This document shows positions 33,992 to 45,594 of a stretch of 64,000 nt of DNA, in pieces; the stretch's first letter is position 1; every line of letters starts with the position of its first letter. This DNA is from Sporothrix humicola (Eukaryota; Ascomycota; Sordariomycetes; Ophiostomatales; Ophiostomataceae), in contig WNYE01000060.1 of assembly GCA_021396245.1 (NCBI GenBank), forward strand, positions 124,001 through 188,000. The letters run 5' to 3'. Position numbers and translations under genes: made by a program. The notes beneath the pieces were generated by a model. That model had not been told where the DNA came from and ran no database searches. It worked only from the letters and a program-made list of their open reading frames with translations.

Positions 33992-36072
33992 ATGTCCGAA
34001 AATGAAAAGCAGATTGCCCTTAGTGGCAGCGATGTTACGAAAGCAACGGTCACAGTCAAGACGGCTGCCGTGTCCCAGCTCGATAAGACCGGACTTGACG
34101 ATGATTCCGCATCGCCAACAGAGCAGCCCTCCGAGATTCCAGAAATTAGCGCCGCAGAGGAGCGCGCCTTTGTGCGGCGACTCGATCTCGGTCTTCTCGT
34201 GGTCGGCTTCCTGGGATACACCTTCAAGTATCTCGACCAGACCAATATTGTGTGTATTTGCGACCAGTCCCTTTGCAGACTATGTCATACTAACAAGCGC
34301 CTAAGAGCAATGCCTATGTTTCTGGCATGCAGACGGAGCTGAATCTTGTTGGAAACGAATACAACTACTTTACGACATACTTTAAGTGAGTTCACTATTC
34401 CGACAGCCCTCACGCACCAGCTAACAATTCTCCAGCATCGGCTACATGGTTATGCTTTACCCATCGTGCATCATCGTGTCCCATTTCGGCCCTCACCGGT
34501 GGCTGCCAGCATGTGAAGTCATATGGGGTGTTCTGACCTGCTTCCTTTCCTTGGCCCAGTCATACAAGACGGTAAATACACAAAGTACACTGCAATAACA
34601 AAAGATTACAATGTCTAACCACATGATAGGTATATGGTCTGCGGTTCCTCATCGGCCTTTTTGAGGGCACCGCCTGGCCAGGATACATCACGATCATCAG
34701 GTACGCACGCTCTGTAATTACTCCAAATACAAAATTAACTAAAAACTGACAATACACAGCCAATGGTATCTTCCCGAGGAGATTGCTCTCCGCATGAGCA
34801 TATACAACGTCGCCCAACCGACTGGCGCCATGCTCTCTGGGGCCTTGCAGGGCGCACTGTCTACGAATCTGGATGGTGTTCTGGGCCGGTCTGGCTGGCG
34901 ATGGACATTTATCATCAACGTATGTGGGGCTGCCTCTACCTGGCTGACCTTGGGTCTTGTTGCTCAATGTGAACTCGTTATTAACAACCTTTGCAGGGTG
35001 TTTGCACGATCGTCGTGGCATTGGCGGCATTTGTCCTTCTTCCCGGCTACGTGAGTCTAGTTTCCCTGCATCGAACGATATATGTCCCCGTACTTACGCA
35101 TTGCACAGCCAGAGGCCCCCAATCCTTTGGCCAAATTCTACATGAAGCCGCGCCACATTGAGATTGCATTGGCGCGGGCCCGCCGCGTCGGCCGTCGGAA
35201 GCAGCAGGGCATCACGTTCAAGAGCTTTGTTCGCTGCTTTTCCTTTTGGCAGCTGTGGTTGTTTGCCATTGCCTGGCCGATTGGAGGAAACACGCAGCCG
35301 TCCAACTACTTTAATCTCTGGCTCAAGTCGCTGAAGAACGCGGACGGGAAAGCAAAATAGTGAGTGTCCACATGCCTTTAAGCCAGGTTAAATCATGTCT
35401 TCTCACAAACACAGCTCCGTTGCTATGCTCAACTACCTGCCGATCATCGGGCAGGCCATCCAGTTTGTGGCCGAAATCCTGTTCAACGACTTCAGCGACT
35501 ACTTTGGCGTCCGGCTGCCTTTTCTGCTGCTGCACGCGGTATGTTTGAGATTTGATGTTGTTTCCAATATCTCACATCTCGTCCTCTCTAACTTCTCCAT
35601 GGCAGGTCATCAATATCGTCTCACTCATCATTCTGATCATCCGGCCCGCCAATAACAGTGCCTACATGGCCGGTTGGTATCTCAATTACGTTGGAGGGTG
35701 AGTACGATGTTGTGTTGATAATGTCTAATCAACGAGGGTTGTTTTTATCTGACACCTCTACGTAGGGTCTCCACAATGCTCCTCTGCTCCTGGGCGGCCA
35801 CGCATCTGCAGCAAGAACCCGAGGTGCGAACAGTGTTGTTCGCCAGCGGCACCATCTTAGCATACCTGCTCAATGCCTTTGTTCCCCTGGCCGCATTCCC
35901 CGCGAGTCAAGCGCCCAACTGGCACATCGGAGCCAAACTGTATCTCGGGTTCGCCGTGACATCGGCCGTCCTCTTTGTGGCTATCCACTTTGCCTTCCGT
36001 TACGACAAGTGGACGGAAAAGAGGCAGCCTGCCACAAAAGACGACTCGGAGCAGCAACAGCAGCATATTTGA
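33992..36072 (+). CDS. MFS transporter, allantoate/pantothenate permease family (Dal5/Liz1-like)
   Basis: Ten exons join in phase to 510 aa: 33992-34249, 34306-34385, 34436-34571, 34630-34700, 34760-34919, 34997-35050, 35109-35359, 35415-35538, 35606-35697 and 35766-36072. The family is the anion:cation symporter branch of the MFS, which imports small carboxylates and vitamins (allantoate, nicotinate, pantothenate, biotin). Signatures are FLGYTFKYLDQTNISNAYVS in helix 1, RFLIGLFEGTAWPGYITII, then QWYLPEEIALRMSIYN and SGWRWTFIINGV. The N-terminal 60 and C-terminal 20 residues are hydrophilic. Intron 1 uses GTGTGT as its donor, weaker than the others. Best guess is a Liz1/Fen2-type pantothenate carrier, but substrate is uncertain. 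The TATA box and upstream GATA cluster would suit nitrogen control. Confidence 0.9.
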
Positions 36073-36324
36073 TTAGTTGGGGGCGTTTGCAATCAAACAC
36101 ATGGCAGTGGGCACATAATTATGATTGAGAGAAGGGACACGGCGGTGTTTGTTTATATTCATATATTCGTTAAGCTAGCGTGGCCATATATCATAATAAA
36201 GTTTGGTCTCATATGAACACGAGATAGGAAAAGAAGAGCACATCATCATCACGGCTTATGCCTCCTATGGTGGGTTACTTGTCAGACGTGGACTCATGTT
36301 AAGTCTGCCATGTGTGTCTTTCTC

Positions 36325-37575
36325 TTAACAAGCAGAAGCACGATTGACGGTGCTCAGGTCAGCAGGAATAACACCCGCCGCCACGGCATCCTTGTAGCTC
36401 CAGCGGTAGTCGCCGAGTTCGGTCTTCCAGCTCCAGAAGAACCAGCCGAGGTTGTGCGACTCGTAGCTGGTCATCTGGGCGGCGAACCACTTGCTGTAAA
36501 AGTCGACGTTGGAGGCGGGCGTCCAGTCGGCGTTCCACTGGACGTCGTCGGGCGGGCTGAGGCTGAACTCGCCGACAAAGCCGGGGCTGTCGGACTGGCT
36601 GACGTCGTTGCACGAAGCGGTCAGGTAGGCGTTCTTGTCGACGCTGACGCGCGAGTCCCACTTGAGGTAGCGGTGGTCGTCATAGGCGACGTACCACGTG
36701 TTCATGTACTCGGACGGGTTGCCGCTTCCCCAGTCGGTGTTCATGACGCCCAGGTGCACCTGCGCGTTGCCGTGCACGCCGATGGCGTCCTCCTTGGCGT
36801 GGATGCGGTCCCAGGCGGCGGTGTAGTAGGAGCTGCGCATGCTGTTGGTGCGGTCGTCCTGCGTCTGGATGGGCTCGTTGACAATCTCGATCATGCCGAC
36901 GTTGCGGAACTCGTTGACGGTGTGCACGAGGTTGACCAGGTATTCGAGGAACTGCAGCGCGCGCTCGTACTGGTAGTCGACGTAGAAACCCGGCGACGGC
37001 GCGTTCTGGCCCGTGTCGGCATTGGTGGCCACTTGGGCGCCCGGCGCACCGTGCAGGTCCAGGATAATGTAGAAGCCGCGGTCGCTCGCCCAGCCGACAA
37101 TCTTTGTGAGGTACGACAGCGCGCCCTGCGGGAAGTGCTCCGAGTCGCTGTAGACGAGCGACTCGTCCAGCCAATAGCCCAGCGGCACGCGGATCGAGTT
37201 GAGGCCGTAGCTCTGCATCTCGTTGAAGTCGTCCTCGGTGATCCAGTTGCCCCAGTGGCCCTGGAAGGCCGAGTTGGCGGCGCTCTGGCCCAGGTGTGAC
37301 ACGCAGTCAAACTCGGACGCCTGGCCCTGGCAGCCCATGCCGCTCCATGAGTTCTCGGCCATCCACGGCTCCAGCACAAAGAGAGAGCCCAGGTTGACGC
37401 CGCGCAGGGGTGCGCCGTCGGTGGTCAGCCAGCGGCCCTCGACTGACCGCGACGACACGTTAAACATGTTGGATCCATCGCGGGCCTCCATGCGGTGGAC
37501 GTTTTCGTGCGGCAGCCAGGCGTGGGCGGCTCCCAGCAGCGCCGCGGCTGCGAGAGTAGAGAGTTTAGGCACCAT
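36325..37575 (-). CDS. Secreted GH5 exo-beta-1,3-glucanase-like hydrolase
   Basis: Single exon, 416 aa. A signal peptide is clear at residues 1-19 (LSTLAAAALLGAAHA, cleavage before W20). The fold follows the GH5 exo-beta-1,3-glucanase pattern: RGVNLGSLFVLEPWM (60-72), the SIRVPLGYW strand (127-135), IILDLHGAPGAQ (170-181), the acid/base Glu 234 in IVNEPIQ and the nucleophile Glu 336 in GEFSL. The chain ends soon after WFFWSWKTE. The enzyme trims beta-1,3-glucan from non-reducing ends, either in wall remodelling or for nutrition. Beta-1,6-glucanases share the fold and cannot be ruled out. A TATAAGC-type box lies near 37750. It converges on the MFS gene, with 252 bp between coding ends. Confidence 0.92.
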   Translation of the reverse strand: MVPKLSTLAAAALLGAAHAWLPHENVHRMEARDGSNMFNVSSRSVEGRWLTTDGAPLRGVNLGSLFVLEPWMAENSWSGMGCQGQASEFDCVSHLGQSAANSAFQGHWGNWITEDDFNEMQSYGLNSIRVPLGYWLDESLVYSDSEHFPQGALSYLTKIVGWASDRGFYIILDLHGAPGAQVATNADTGQNAPSPGFYVDYQYERALQFLEYLVNLVHTVNEFRNVGMIEIVNEPIQTQDDRTNSMRSSYYTAAWDRIHAKEDAIGVHGNAQVHLGVMNTDWGSGNPSEYMNTWYVAYDDHRYLKWDSRVSVDKNAYLTASCNDVSQSDSPGFVGEFSLSPPDDVQWNADWTPASNVDFYSKWFAAQMTSYESHNLGWFFWSWKTELGDYRWSYKDAVAAGVIPADLSTVNRASAC

Positions 37576-39716
37576 GATGCCGGTAAATTAAGGGATTAAA
37601 AATGAATAAATAGAAGCTTGGCTATGATAAAGGATAATCAAAAGAAAGTAATTATGTTGTGAATGAGAACGAGACTGAGAATGAGAGATGGTGGATGAAG
37701 AGGATAGCTCAATAAAATGTATAATTGGAGAGGCGTGGACACCTTTTATGCTTATAAAATATCTATGTAGTATATAAAAAAAAAAAAAAAAAGCAAGGAT
37801 CACCAGCTAAGATCATCAATGGATCGAAGCCAGGAGGGGAAAAGAAGCGGCAGGGCTGTATGTGGAGGCTTGGCTCGGTCACCATTCGGGCCTTGTCCAC
37901 ACCCCGGTCTGCCAGGTATTGCGGCGCACGCAGTTATCGTGAGCTCCGAACTATCTACTGACAACTGAGTACACGACATAACAAGCGCCGGCGACCGGGG
38001 TTAGGTGGAATACAACGTGTCTAAAATAAGACTAAATAAGAGTCGCCCTGTATTCCGTACAAGTACATCGTAAATCGTATGCTTAAAGGTTAAATCGGCC
38101 GGCCAAGCCGGATTGTCTGACGAAATGTCACGATCGCTCGTCAGCACGGCTCAGTGAAATGTCAGACGTCAGCCCGATCGATACGATCGATTTACGGGGT
38201 ATGGCGGAACGATGCACAGCGTGAGACGTTCTTGCTGATGGAGTTGAGCTTAAACAGTCGTTGACTTAAGTTCTGTTCCGCAACACAATCGGCCATGGGC
38301 TGTTGTCTTCTTTTGAGCTTCCTAATATGGACAGCGTCTTAGACTAATGTAGCAATGCATGCTGATCTTCTCTTGACGGACGAAAGCTCAGAGTGTCGCT
38401 ACTTTGCTCTGCATTCAATAACGCCGCTGTCCGAGGCGGGGATTTGGGGATTTTTTTTGTTTTTGTTTCCCCTCCAAACACGGTTAAAATTGCTGGATTT
38501 AACACGTGGTTGGGTCTTTTGGGGGCCGAACAGCGAAAGGATCGCTGGCCTGGAGCATGTTTGTTTCAAGATCATCAACGGGGCACCCCCCACATATAAC
38601 GATTATGGCAGTAGGCCCGATGTTTAATTCACGCCAGAAAGGCCCGGCGTTTTATTCTACGGTCAAAGTAGAAAAACCGCTGTACAAGCAGACGGGAAAG
38701 GGGAAAGAATAGAATATGGCTGCAGCAAGTCGTCAAGGTTGCAACGGCGCGCGGATTTTCGGAGGAGTAAAGCTGCTGGAACCAAACGAAGAAGAAAAAA
38801 AAATAGAAAAGAAAACGACACCCGCTTAGCACCGTTAGACGCTGCCGTATATCACCATATTACCCTATGACGACGGTACGCCGTGTGCCCTCCGTGCATT
38901 TTCCGCCTGTGCCGCCTCCTACGCGTCTTTCCGCGCTGATGCTACGCCGTGGACTCGTGATGCTGCATACGAAGTGGCAAGCTGGGCTGCGGGCTAATAT
39001 GTTGAGTCTGACACGCATGCGATCAATCCACGTCAGAATCTACCAAACAACATTAACGGCAAGTAGAGTGTCCAGTGAGAATAATCGAGTGACATGTCGA
39101 GCGGATGCTCCGACGTCGATCTCAAATAATAAAGTAAAACTCCTTGTACGTTGATGCGGGACATCCGCTGCAATGGCTCGATGGCTCAATGGTTGGGTGG
39201 CTTAATGTCTACAACCGTTCCAAGTCGTCCGACGAGACAAAGTCCTCGGTCGGAGCTTACAACGGGAGGCTCAAAACTTGTTGTATGTAAGTGAACCTAT
39301 GCATAGGGGACGGATTAACCTGGGGCTCGACTGTACTGAGATTGGATATTCTATATAGTTCGGCATCCCGTTGGTTGTGTATAAAATCTATTTTTATTGT
39401 ATTGCTCCTCGCACTATGATGCTTCCGCCTCTTTCTTATTGTTGCATCTTATCTGAGTGTTTATCCATGATCTTTCCGTCGTTTGCACATATTCGAGTAG
39501 CATGGCAGGCAGGCCTACAGCATTATGTATATCTACATAACTCATTTCTCGTATGCGAAATATCATCATCGTTCTATAAGATACTCGTATGCGAAATATC
39601 ATCATCGTTCTATAAGATATCATTATACTCTGTACATATACAAGGTTCGCTCTACCATCCATTACTGTCCTTATTGACTCTCGATATCATCTACTAGTAG
39701 TCGGCCCTGCTGCCGA
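37576..39716. other. 2.1-kb intergenic region
   Basis: No supported gene. It contains an A-tract of 18 at about 37776-37793 in the glucanase promoter, a stretch rich in short palindromes (38090-38195: GGCCGGCC, GTCTGAC/GTCAGAC, repeated CGATCGAT), and a 36-bp tandem duplication at 39548-39619 just past the SYLF gene's 3' end. Confidence 0.55.
39548..39619. repeat. 36-bp perfect tandem duplication
   Basis: Two identical 36-bp units (39548-39583 and 39584-39619), each beginning CTCGTATGCG and ending TATAAGATA, lie head to tail. They are unique in the window and sit about 100 bp beyond the SYLF gene stop. Confidence 0.9.
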
Positions 39717-40378
39717 TCACTTAAGGGCCGCAACAAGCTTCTCGCCGCCTGCTGGCCACTTGCCGCCTCCCGCCTGAGCAGGAACGTCGCCAGCCAAGAT
39801 TTGTGCGGTAGTGACCTTGGTGCCGTAAAACTCGGCGTTGACGTCGGGCTTCTCCTTGATCGACGTGCCGTCCATGGTCAGGCCACCGTAGAGGCCCTTG
39901 GACCGCGTGTACGTCCAGACCGGCTTGACCTCTTTGCTGTCGGCCGTGCCGCCAATGGGACCGGCGGCGAGAGCCACCGCGCCGCCAAAGGACACTTCCG
40001 GTTTTGTGTAGGCTTCGACGGCGGCCTGCGTGTTGAGAACACAGACACAGTCGTACATGTCGACACCGTAGGCCAGGCCGACACCACCGGACCGCACCGA
40101 AAAGGCAGACGGGGGTGACCAGGAGCCGTCCGGAAGGCGAGCAAGGACGACACCCGAGCCACCAGAGCCGGCCAGGTACATGGCAGCCCGAAAGCCTGTG
40201 AAAATAGCTAGGCCCTTTGCATTTACGACGACCTCGGCGGGCATCTTGCCCTTGTCTGTTGATTGGTTAGGGTTGTTTACGTCGAAAAAGAAAAAAAAGA
40301 ACATCACTCACCAAGGAAGGCGTTCAGAATCTTAGCCGCCTTGTCGCACTCCTTCTGGAACTCTTTGCCGCCGGCCAT
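39717..40378 (-). CDS. SYLF-domain (Ysc84-like) lipid-binding protein
   Basis: Exons 40312-40378 and 39717-40255; 201 aa. The joined sequence reads MAGGKEFQKECDKAAKILNA, then FLDKGKMPAEVV, and continues into the SYLF (DUF500) domain: NAKGLAIFTGFRAAMYLAGS, SGVVLARLPDGSWSPPSAF, GVGLAYGVDMYDCVCVLNT and GPIGGTADS. SYLF domains bind phosphoinositides and, in yeast Ysc84/Lsb3, act at cortical actin patches in endocytosis. This copy has no SH3 domain and no membrane helix, so it is a stand-alone SYLF protein, a common fungal form. A TATAAAG box at 40544-40550 lies about 170 bp upstream. Confidence 0.9.
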
Positions 40379-42000
40379 GTTGGATGTGTTGATCTTGGTG
40401 AGAATTAAGTGGAGTCGAAGTGAAGTTGGATTGAGGTCTCAGTGAGGTTGAATGTATGAATAAGCTGATTGCTGAATACTGGGTTCTGTTGTTGTATGAT
40501 TATTAAAAATAAATTATGAGATACATCGTGGATTGTACAGCGGCTTTATATCTAGTGTTGAGCCTCTTTAAGATTTAGAAAAACAGCGGTGATGCTGGGA
40601 GTACGTGTTTGCCTGGCGGATATACCGAGCGATGATTCCAAACTTATTTGAATATCTCAAATGGGGTAGTTTGCTTATGAGAACAACGGGCCTGATTCCA
40701 AATTTCACTACCTAGTACGAGTACACGTGACGGCGTCAATTGCCAGACGACTATGAACATTAGCCACAGTAGAGGACGATCATTTTAATGGCCAGACAAT
40801 TGACTGTCTAATTGTTGTCTGTTAATTTTTTGGTTGCTTTCAATTTACTCTCTCTATTGTCTGTGTGTCCTTCTGTTTTCTCCCTCACTTGTGTTGAGTG
40901 CACGTTGAGTTCGTCTTGCACTCAGGCGTGCAATTCTATTGGTCGAAACAGCCACTGGAATCATGGCCTCGGGCACTAACATCAGCCCTTCTTGGCTGCC
41001 ATGCGCCACCCTTTCAGATCGTCTCAAATCCGTCTGGTGTTGGAATACGGTGAACTTCTTTTTTTTATTCCAACGTCACCTCCGGGCAACATGAAGACGT
41101 CCTCTACGCGGCAGCTGCGCCACATGCTCACCCGCATTACGGTCCATCCCGCCGCCGCTCGACTTCTGGAGCAAGCCCATCAAGGCGATCCGTACTGGAA
41201 TAGGCCTTGAACATTTGTCAACCCAAAATGAAACAGTGCCCTGGTTCGCTTTAGTTGATTCCTGCTATTTCTTCTTGTTCTTGTTCTTTTTCTTTTGGCA
41301 ACAAAGATGTGTCATGCCTCTTTACGTAGTTTTGTCCTGTCAACTTCATCAATTTTACTAAACCGTAACGGAATAAAACAAAACATGTCTTCAACAGCAT
41401 TCCACGTACATTTCACGAACGGTCAAAAAAAGAGTTGCGCTCTCGTCATTGTTTACATGGACAGCCTTTCACGAAAATAGCATGCTGGGGACCGTATAAC
41501 CCAAGCAAAACTAACCCGTGGCCGTATCCTCCTATCTTCAACGGCCATTTCCTCTCTAGCTATGAATATCTTGCCAAGCAGATCCGTGCAGCCCAAGTTC
41601 AAGTTTGCGCAGGATCCAAGCTCCGGACACACCTGAATTGCGCGAGTGCTGAAAATGCTATGCTTATATGCTTAAATTTAAATGTTGACCATTTTATCAG
41701 TTTGTGTAGCACAAGTCCGACTTACACTCCCGCCGAAAGTTAGTGTACTAAAGTCCGTCGTAGACCGGCCGCTCTTACGTCATGGCCAACCACTAAAATG
41801 CGAGCGGCCAAGCCATGCGAATTTTCCGACCATTACGTGCACGTTGCATGATCTGATATGCATCTGACACGGATCTGGCATGAAGATTGAAAACTCTTAT
41901 CTGATCAACTTCAATATCGAATTTATCGTCGAGTTCGTGCCAACGCCCTAGCAAATGACACCGCAACACTGGTGTTTCGACGAACAAGGCCATTTCGACG
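40379..42000. other. 1.6-kb divergent intergenic region
   Basis: This holds the SYLF promoter (TATA 40544-40550, CACGTG 40724-40729) and the SAM-carrier promoter. A GC-richer patch at 40963-41210 has short open frames in more than one phase, the first starting MASGTNISPSWLPC (43 aa). None is recognisable and none can be spliced convincingly. Confidence 0.5.
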
Positions 42001-43286
42001 ATGAGCGACAACGGCGCCAGCAGCAAAAGCAAAAATGACAGCACACATAGAGAGATTATGCTGGTGAGCTCCCCCGCGGCCTTGGTGTTCTGTATCTCCA
42101 TATTGTAACTGTGAGCACATCTGACAAAACTCCACACCACAAGGCCGGCGCGTTTGCGGCGTTCACGGTCGACTTGCTTGTCTACCCATTAGACACGATC
42201 AAAACGCGCATGCAGAGCCGCGATTACATCAAGACCTATGCCGAGACGTCGTCGACGTCGTCCAAGCCTGTCGCCGCAGCCAAAGCCCTGAAGCGTACAG
42301 CCGTTTCGTCACCGTATGCACTGCGTGGCCTCTACCAGGGCATTGGCACTGTTATTTTGGCTACGTTGCCAGCCTGTAAGTGACGCGACAAGATGACAAC
42401 ATGCAAGCTTTAGGGACCATATTCTCTCATACTAACATTTCCAGCCGGCGTGTTCTTTACAACGTACGAATGGGCCAAAAAGGTTGTCGGAGCCGCCCTG
42501 CCGGCGATCACAAATGGGGCGCAACCGCCCTCGGCGATTGTCCATGCCATTTCATCCGGTATGGCTGAGCTGACCGCGTGTCTCGTCATTACGCCGGCCG
42601 AAGTCATCAAGCAAAACGCTCAGATGATCCAGAAAACTAAGAGTAAAAGCAATGCCAGCGGCGGAGGATCCAAGATATCGTCGGCCAGCACGTCTCTGCA
42701 GGCTTTCCGAATGCTCGTACATGCGGAAGGCGGTGCTGCTCGACGTCTTCTTTCTGGATACACGGCACTGGCCGCCCGGAACTTGCCGTTCACGGCGCTG
42801 CAGTTCCCCATGTTTGAAGCGCTGCGTACCCGTCTCAAGAAGCGCTGGGCCGGCATGGATGGGAGTGATCCCACCAGCTCCAACCACCTCTTCTTTGTCG
42901 GCGCTGTCAACGGCCTGAGTGCCGGGACATCGGGCTCCATTGCCTCTGTGATCACGACACCCCTGGATGTGGTCAAGACACGCATGATGTTGTCTCCGTA
43001 TGGAGAGGCTGACAGCAAAAGTGACGGTAAGCCTGTTGGAAAGGCCGCTGTCGAGCAGAAAGATCAAAAGGCGGCCAAGCCCCCTCATGGAAAACGGTTG
43101 AGTGCTCCGCAACTGGCACGTCTCATTTATAAAGAGCACGGCATCCGTGGCCTGTTCCGTGGTGGCGCTTTCCGCGCGGGCTGGACATTTGTCGGCACTG
43201 GACTGTATCTTGGGACGTACGAAGTGGCCAAGGCGTATTTACGTGGCGGCCGAGAAGAAGGCGACGGTGGGGACGACGGGATTTGA
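42001..43286 (+). CDS. Mitochondrial carrier, S-adenosylmethionine transporter-like (PET8/SAMC)
   Basis: Exons 42001-42063, 42144-42375 and 42445-43286; 378 aa. Three carrier repeats are present, each with its odd-helix signature: PLDTIKTR at residue 36, PAEVIKQN at about 149 and PLDVVKTR at about 271. The second motif, P-A-E-V-I-K-Q, and YQGIGTVILATLPASGVFF fit the SAM carriers of the inner mitochondrial membrane, which bring S-adenosylmethionine into the matrix for methylation and biotin/lipoate synthesis. The protein is about 80-100 residues longer than yeast Pet8 (284 aa), because of hydrophilic Ser/Lys-rich insertions after the first helix pair, in the middle repeat and in the third matrix loop. 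The first exon, MSDNGASSKSKN..., is short and polar. Confidence 0.85.
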
Positions 43287-44886
43287 ATAGAAATGCGGGT
43301 ATCGTTTTCGCCAAACGTATCAGCCATAGACTAGAGCAACAGATAGACCGCGGGTGCTGCCGCTTTTGGATATGCGGCTAAGTGGCCCCACGACTTGACG
43401 AATAAATCGCATCTCTTATTGATCGTGGAGCTTCCTTTCTTGATAACACAAGATACAGTTCAGGTGTTAGTATTGACACGTGTGTCAACAAGAGCAATCG
43501 ATTTCCAATCTCATTTGCAAACAACAATGTCAAGATGCAGCACAATCAACGCGAAGGATGCGCAGATGCACGATACCTGTCGGATGCTGCTCCAAGACTG
43601 CAAACAACCCCTGCTTATCTTGCATCTTGCATGCCGTGTCGCCGTAGCGGTGAGTCCAGTCATGATTGCGATGAGGCGACCAAGATAAAATTGACACATA
43701 CATACGGAGTACTGTGGTATGAAAGACGGCCATACATGAGTACATTGTTTTCGGAATACCACAGCCGTTTCGACGTGCCGCCGGTGGTCGGAATGAACGC
43801 GCAATGTTGAGAGCGCGAAAGAGACAAGAACCCGAGATCGTTCGTGTAAGTGAAAATGGCCCTTAAAATAAAAAGACGGAAAAAGAAGAAGTGTGTGGTC
43901 ACAGCCAACGAACAGTTGAGTGCATATTCTCTCTTCTCAAATGCATCATTCTATTGACGATTCTTTTATCTTTTTGTTCTTTTTCATCCTTTTCGTTGAC
44001 TTTCATTGGACAATTCCTTTGTAAATGCGCTCGCATTGCATCCACAAAATGGGCAGAGGCGATGGCATCAACCGCCGAAGCGATGGCGCGATTGGTTGCG
44101 TTTCGGCTGTTAGCGTTTGCAAAACCCAGCGGCCTGTCAGCGTATTAGTGCCATTGTATCGGGCAAAATAAGGAATCAACGCTTTTGACACCAAAAAGAT
44201 GTCAGGAAAAAAACCGTTGTTAGGCCAGGAAGTAAGGGAAAGTTCTTTTCTCTCAAGCTATTTTCGCTCTAGAAGCGCACCGCCCGTCGTCTGATGGGTT
44301 TTGCCCAGTTGGAATCCATCAAAGTAGTCCATGGATGTTCTCGGGTACCTGGTCTCGTTATTTGTAGCAGCATCTACATCGAGACACAAAGAGGCACAAT
44401 GCGTCGGTAGGCCGCTCTCGACAAAAGAGACAAGAAAGTTCCAACCCACTGCGGGAGGAGACCCCCTTCATGTCTGTCGCCCTTCGTCCCTTATTTTAGT
44501 ACCCGCAAGTGGCGGCATAAGGGGATAAGCTCGCCATTCGGCAGCCCAATGTCAACAGCCCCGTGCTACTAAGACAGCGAGATGGCGAAAAGGTAGTCTT
44601 GAGGCGGTGTAAAAAAAAAAGTTGTAAAAAAGGCGAAGAAAAAAATAGTGACAGACTAGGTAGGCATGGGCATGGGCAGAAGGTGCGCGAAGGGTAGGGA
44701 AAGAATAAAAAGGACGTAAAGAAGGGACGTGGTCTTCCTCTGTCCATCTCATCCACGATCATCATCTTCAAACTTATCTCCAAGCAGTCAACACACTCAT
44801 ACTCATAAGACAGTGAACACTTGTTCTTGATCTCCCCTTTTCATCTTCATATTCGTCCTTCTCATATCATTGCCAAACCCGTCACA
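43287..44886. other. 1.6-kb intergenic region
   Basis: No supported gene. The last 150 bp are C/T-rich and fit the promoter and leader of the UPF0643 gene at 44887. I see no repeat of note. Confidence 0.55.
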
Positions 44887-45594
44887 ATGGCAACAGTAGC
44901 TTCAAGGCCGGCCATTGTGCCCACACTAGTTGACGGCACCGACGAAAAGGCAGCGGCTGCTCTTGTCCATGCTCTCGAGACCGAGCCCACACCGTCTCCG
45001 TCTCCGCCGTTGTCACAAAGCTTTCATCTCGCGGCAGACCCTTCCCGCTTCATCGTCACCTCGCCTTACCCAGACCACCTTCTGGACCTGGAGACACTTG
45101 ACCCCCAGACACAGCTGCTCACCCGTGCCCTTGCCGTCTTTGACAAGGTCCGCGACGACTACGCCACGGCGCCCTATGTCGAGTCCTTTAACTTTTCAGC
45201 CGTCATTGACGAACTGCGCCGGCTGAGATCCATTGAGTCTCAGCCGTCGGCATGGACAAAGCGCGACTACTTTGTCGTCGCCTTCCGCTCGCAGATCCCG
45301 CCGACCACCAACTATGGCGATCTCAGCAGCCTCGACAAGGACGCCCATCGCGAGGCCACTGACAGCGGCGGCCTGCTGCGGTACTGGTTCCATCTTCCCG
45401 ATGCCGACGGCCGCAACCTGGCCACGTGCCTGTGGCGGACTCCCGGCGATGCCCACAAGGCCGGTCACGGCCCACAACATCGTAAGGCGAGCTCGTCGGT
45501 TCGGTCGTTGTATCGGGAGTGGCGGATTGAGCGGTACCGGCTGGTGATTGACGACGACGTCAAGAGCTGGAAGGTAATCGAGTGGAAGGATTGA
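44887..45594 (+). CDS. UPF0643-family conserved fungal protein
   Basis: Single exon, 235 aa, beginning MATVASRPAIVPTLVDG. I match it to the UPF0643 family (fission yeast PB2B2.08 type) by the blocks DLETLDPQTQLLTRALAVFD, YVESFNFSAVIDELR, DYFVVAFRSQIPP, LLRYWFHLPDADGRNLATC and YREWRIERYRLVID near the C-terminus. Members are small, soluble and of unknown function. There is no signal peptide or membrane helix. The first 55 residues are Pro/Ser/Thr-rich and probably disordered. Confidence 0.8.
   Translation: MATVASRPAIVPTLVDGTDEKAAAALVHALETEPTPSPSPPLSQSFHLAADPSRFIVTSPYPDHLLDLETLDPQTQLLTRALAVFDKVRDDYATAPYVESFNFSAVIDELRRLRSIESQPSAWTKRDYFVVAFRSQIPPTTNYGDLSSLDKDAHREATDSGGLLRYWFHLPDADGRNLATCLWRTPGDAHKAGHGPQHRKASSSVRSLYREWRIERYRLVIDDDVKSWKVIEWKD

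Noticed and set aside
36310..37299. 329-codon plus-strand frame over the GH5 gene
   Set aside because: Antisense shadow; Val/Asp/Gly-rich translation without domain features, while the minus strand encodes an intact GH5 enzyme.
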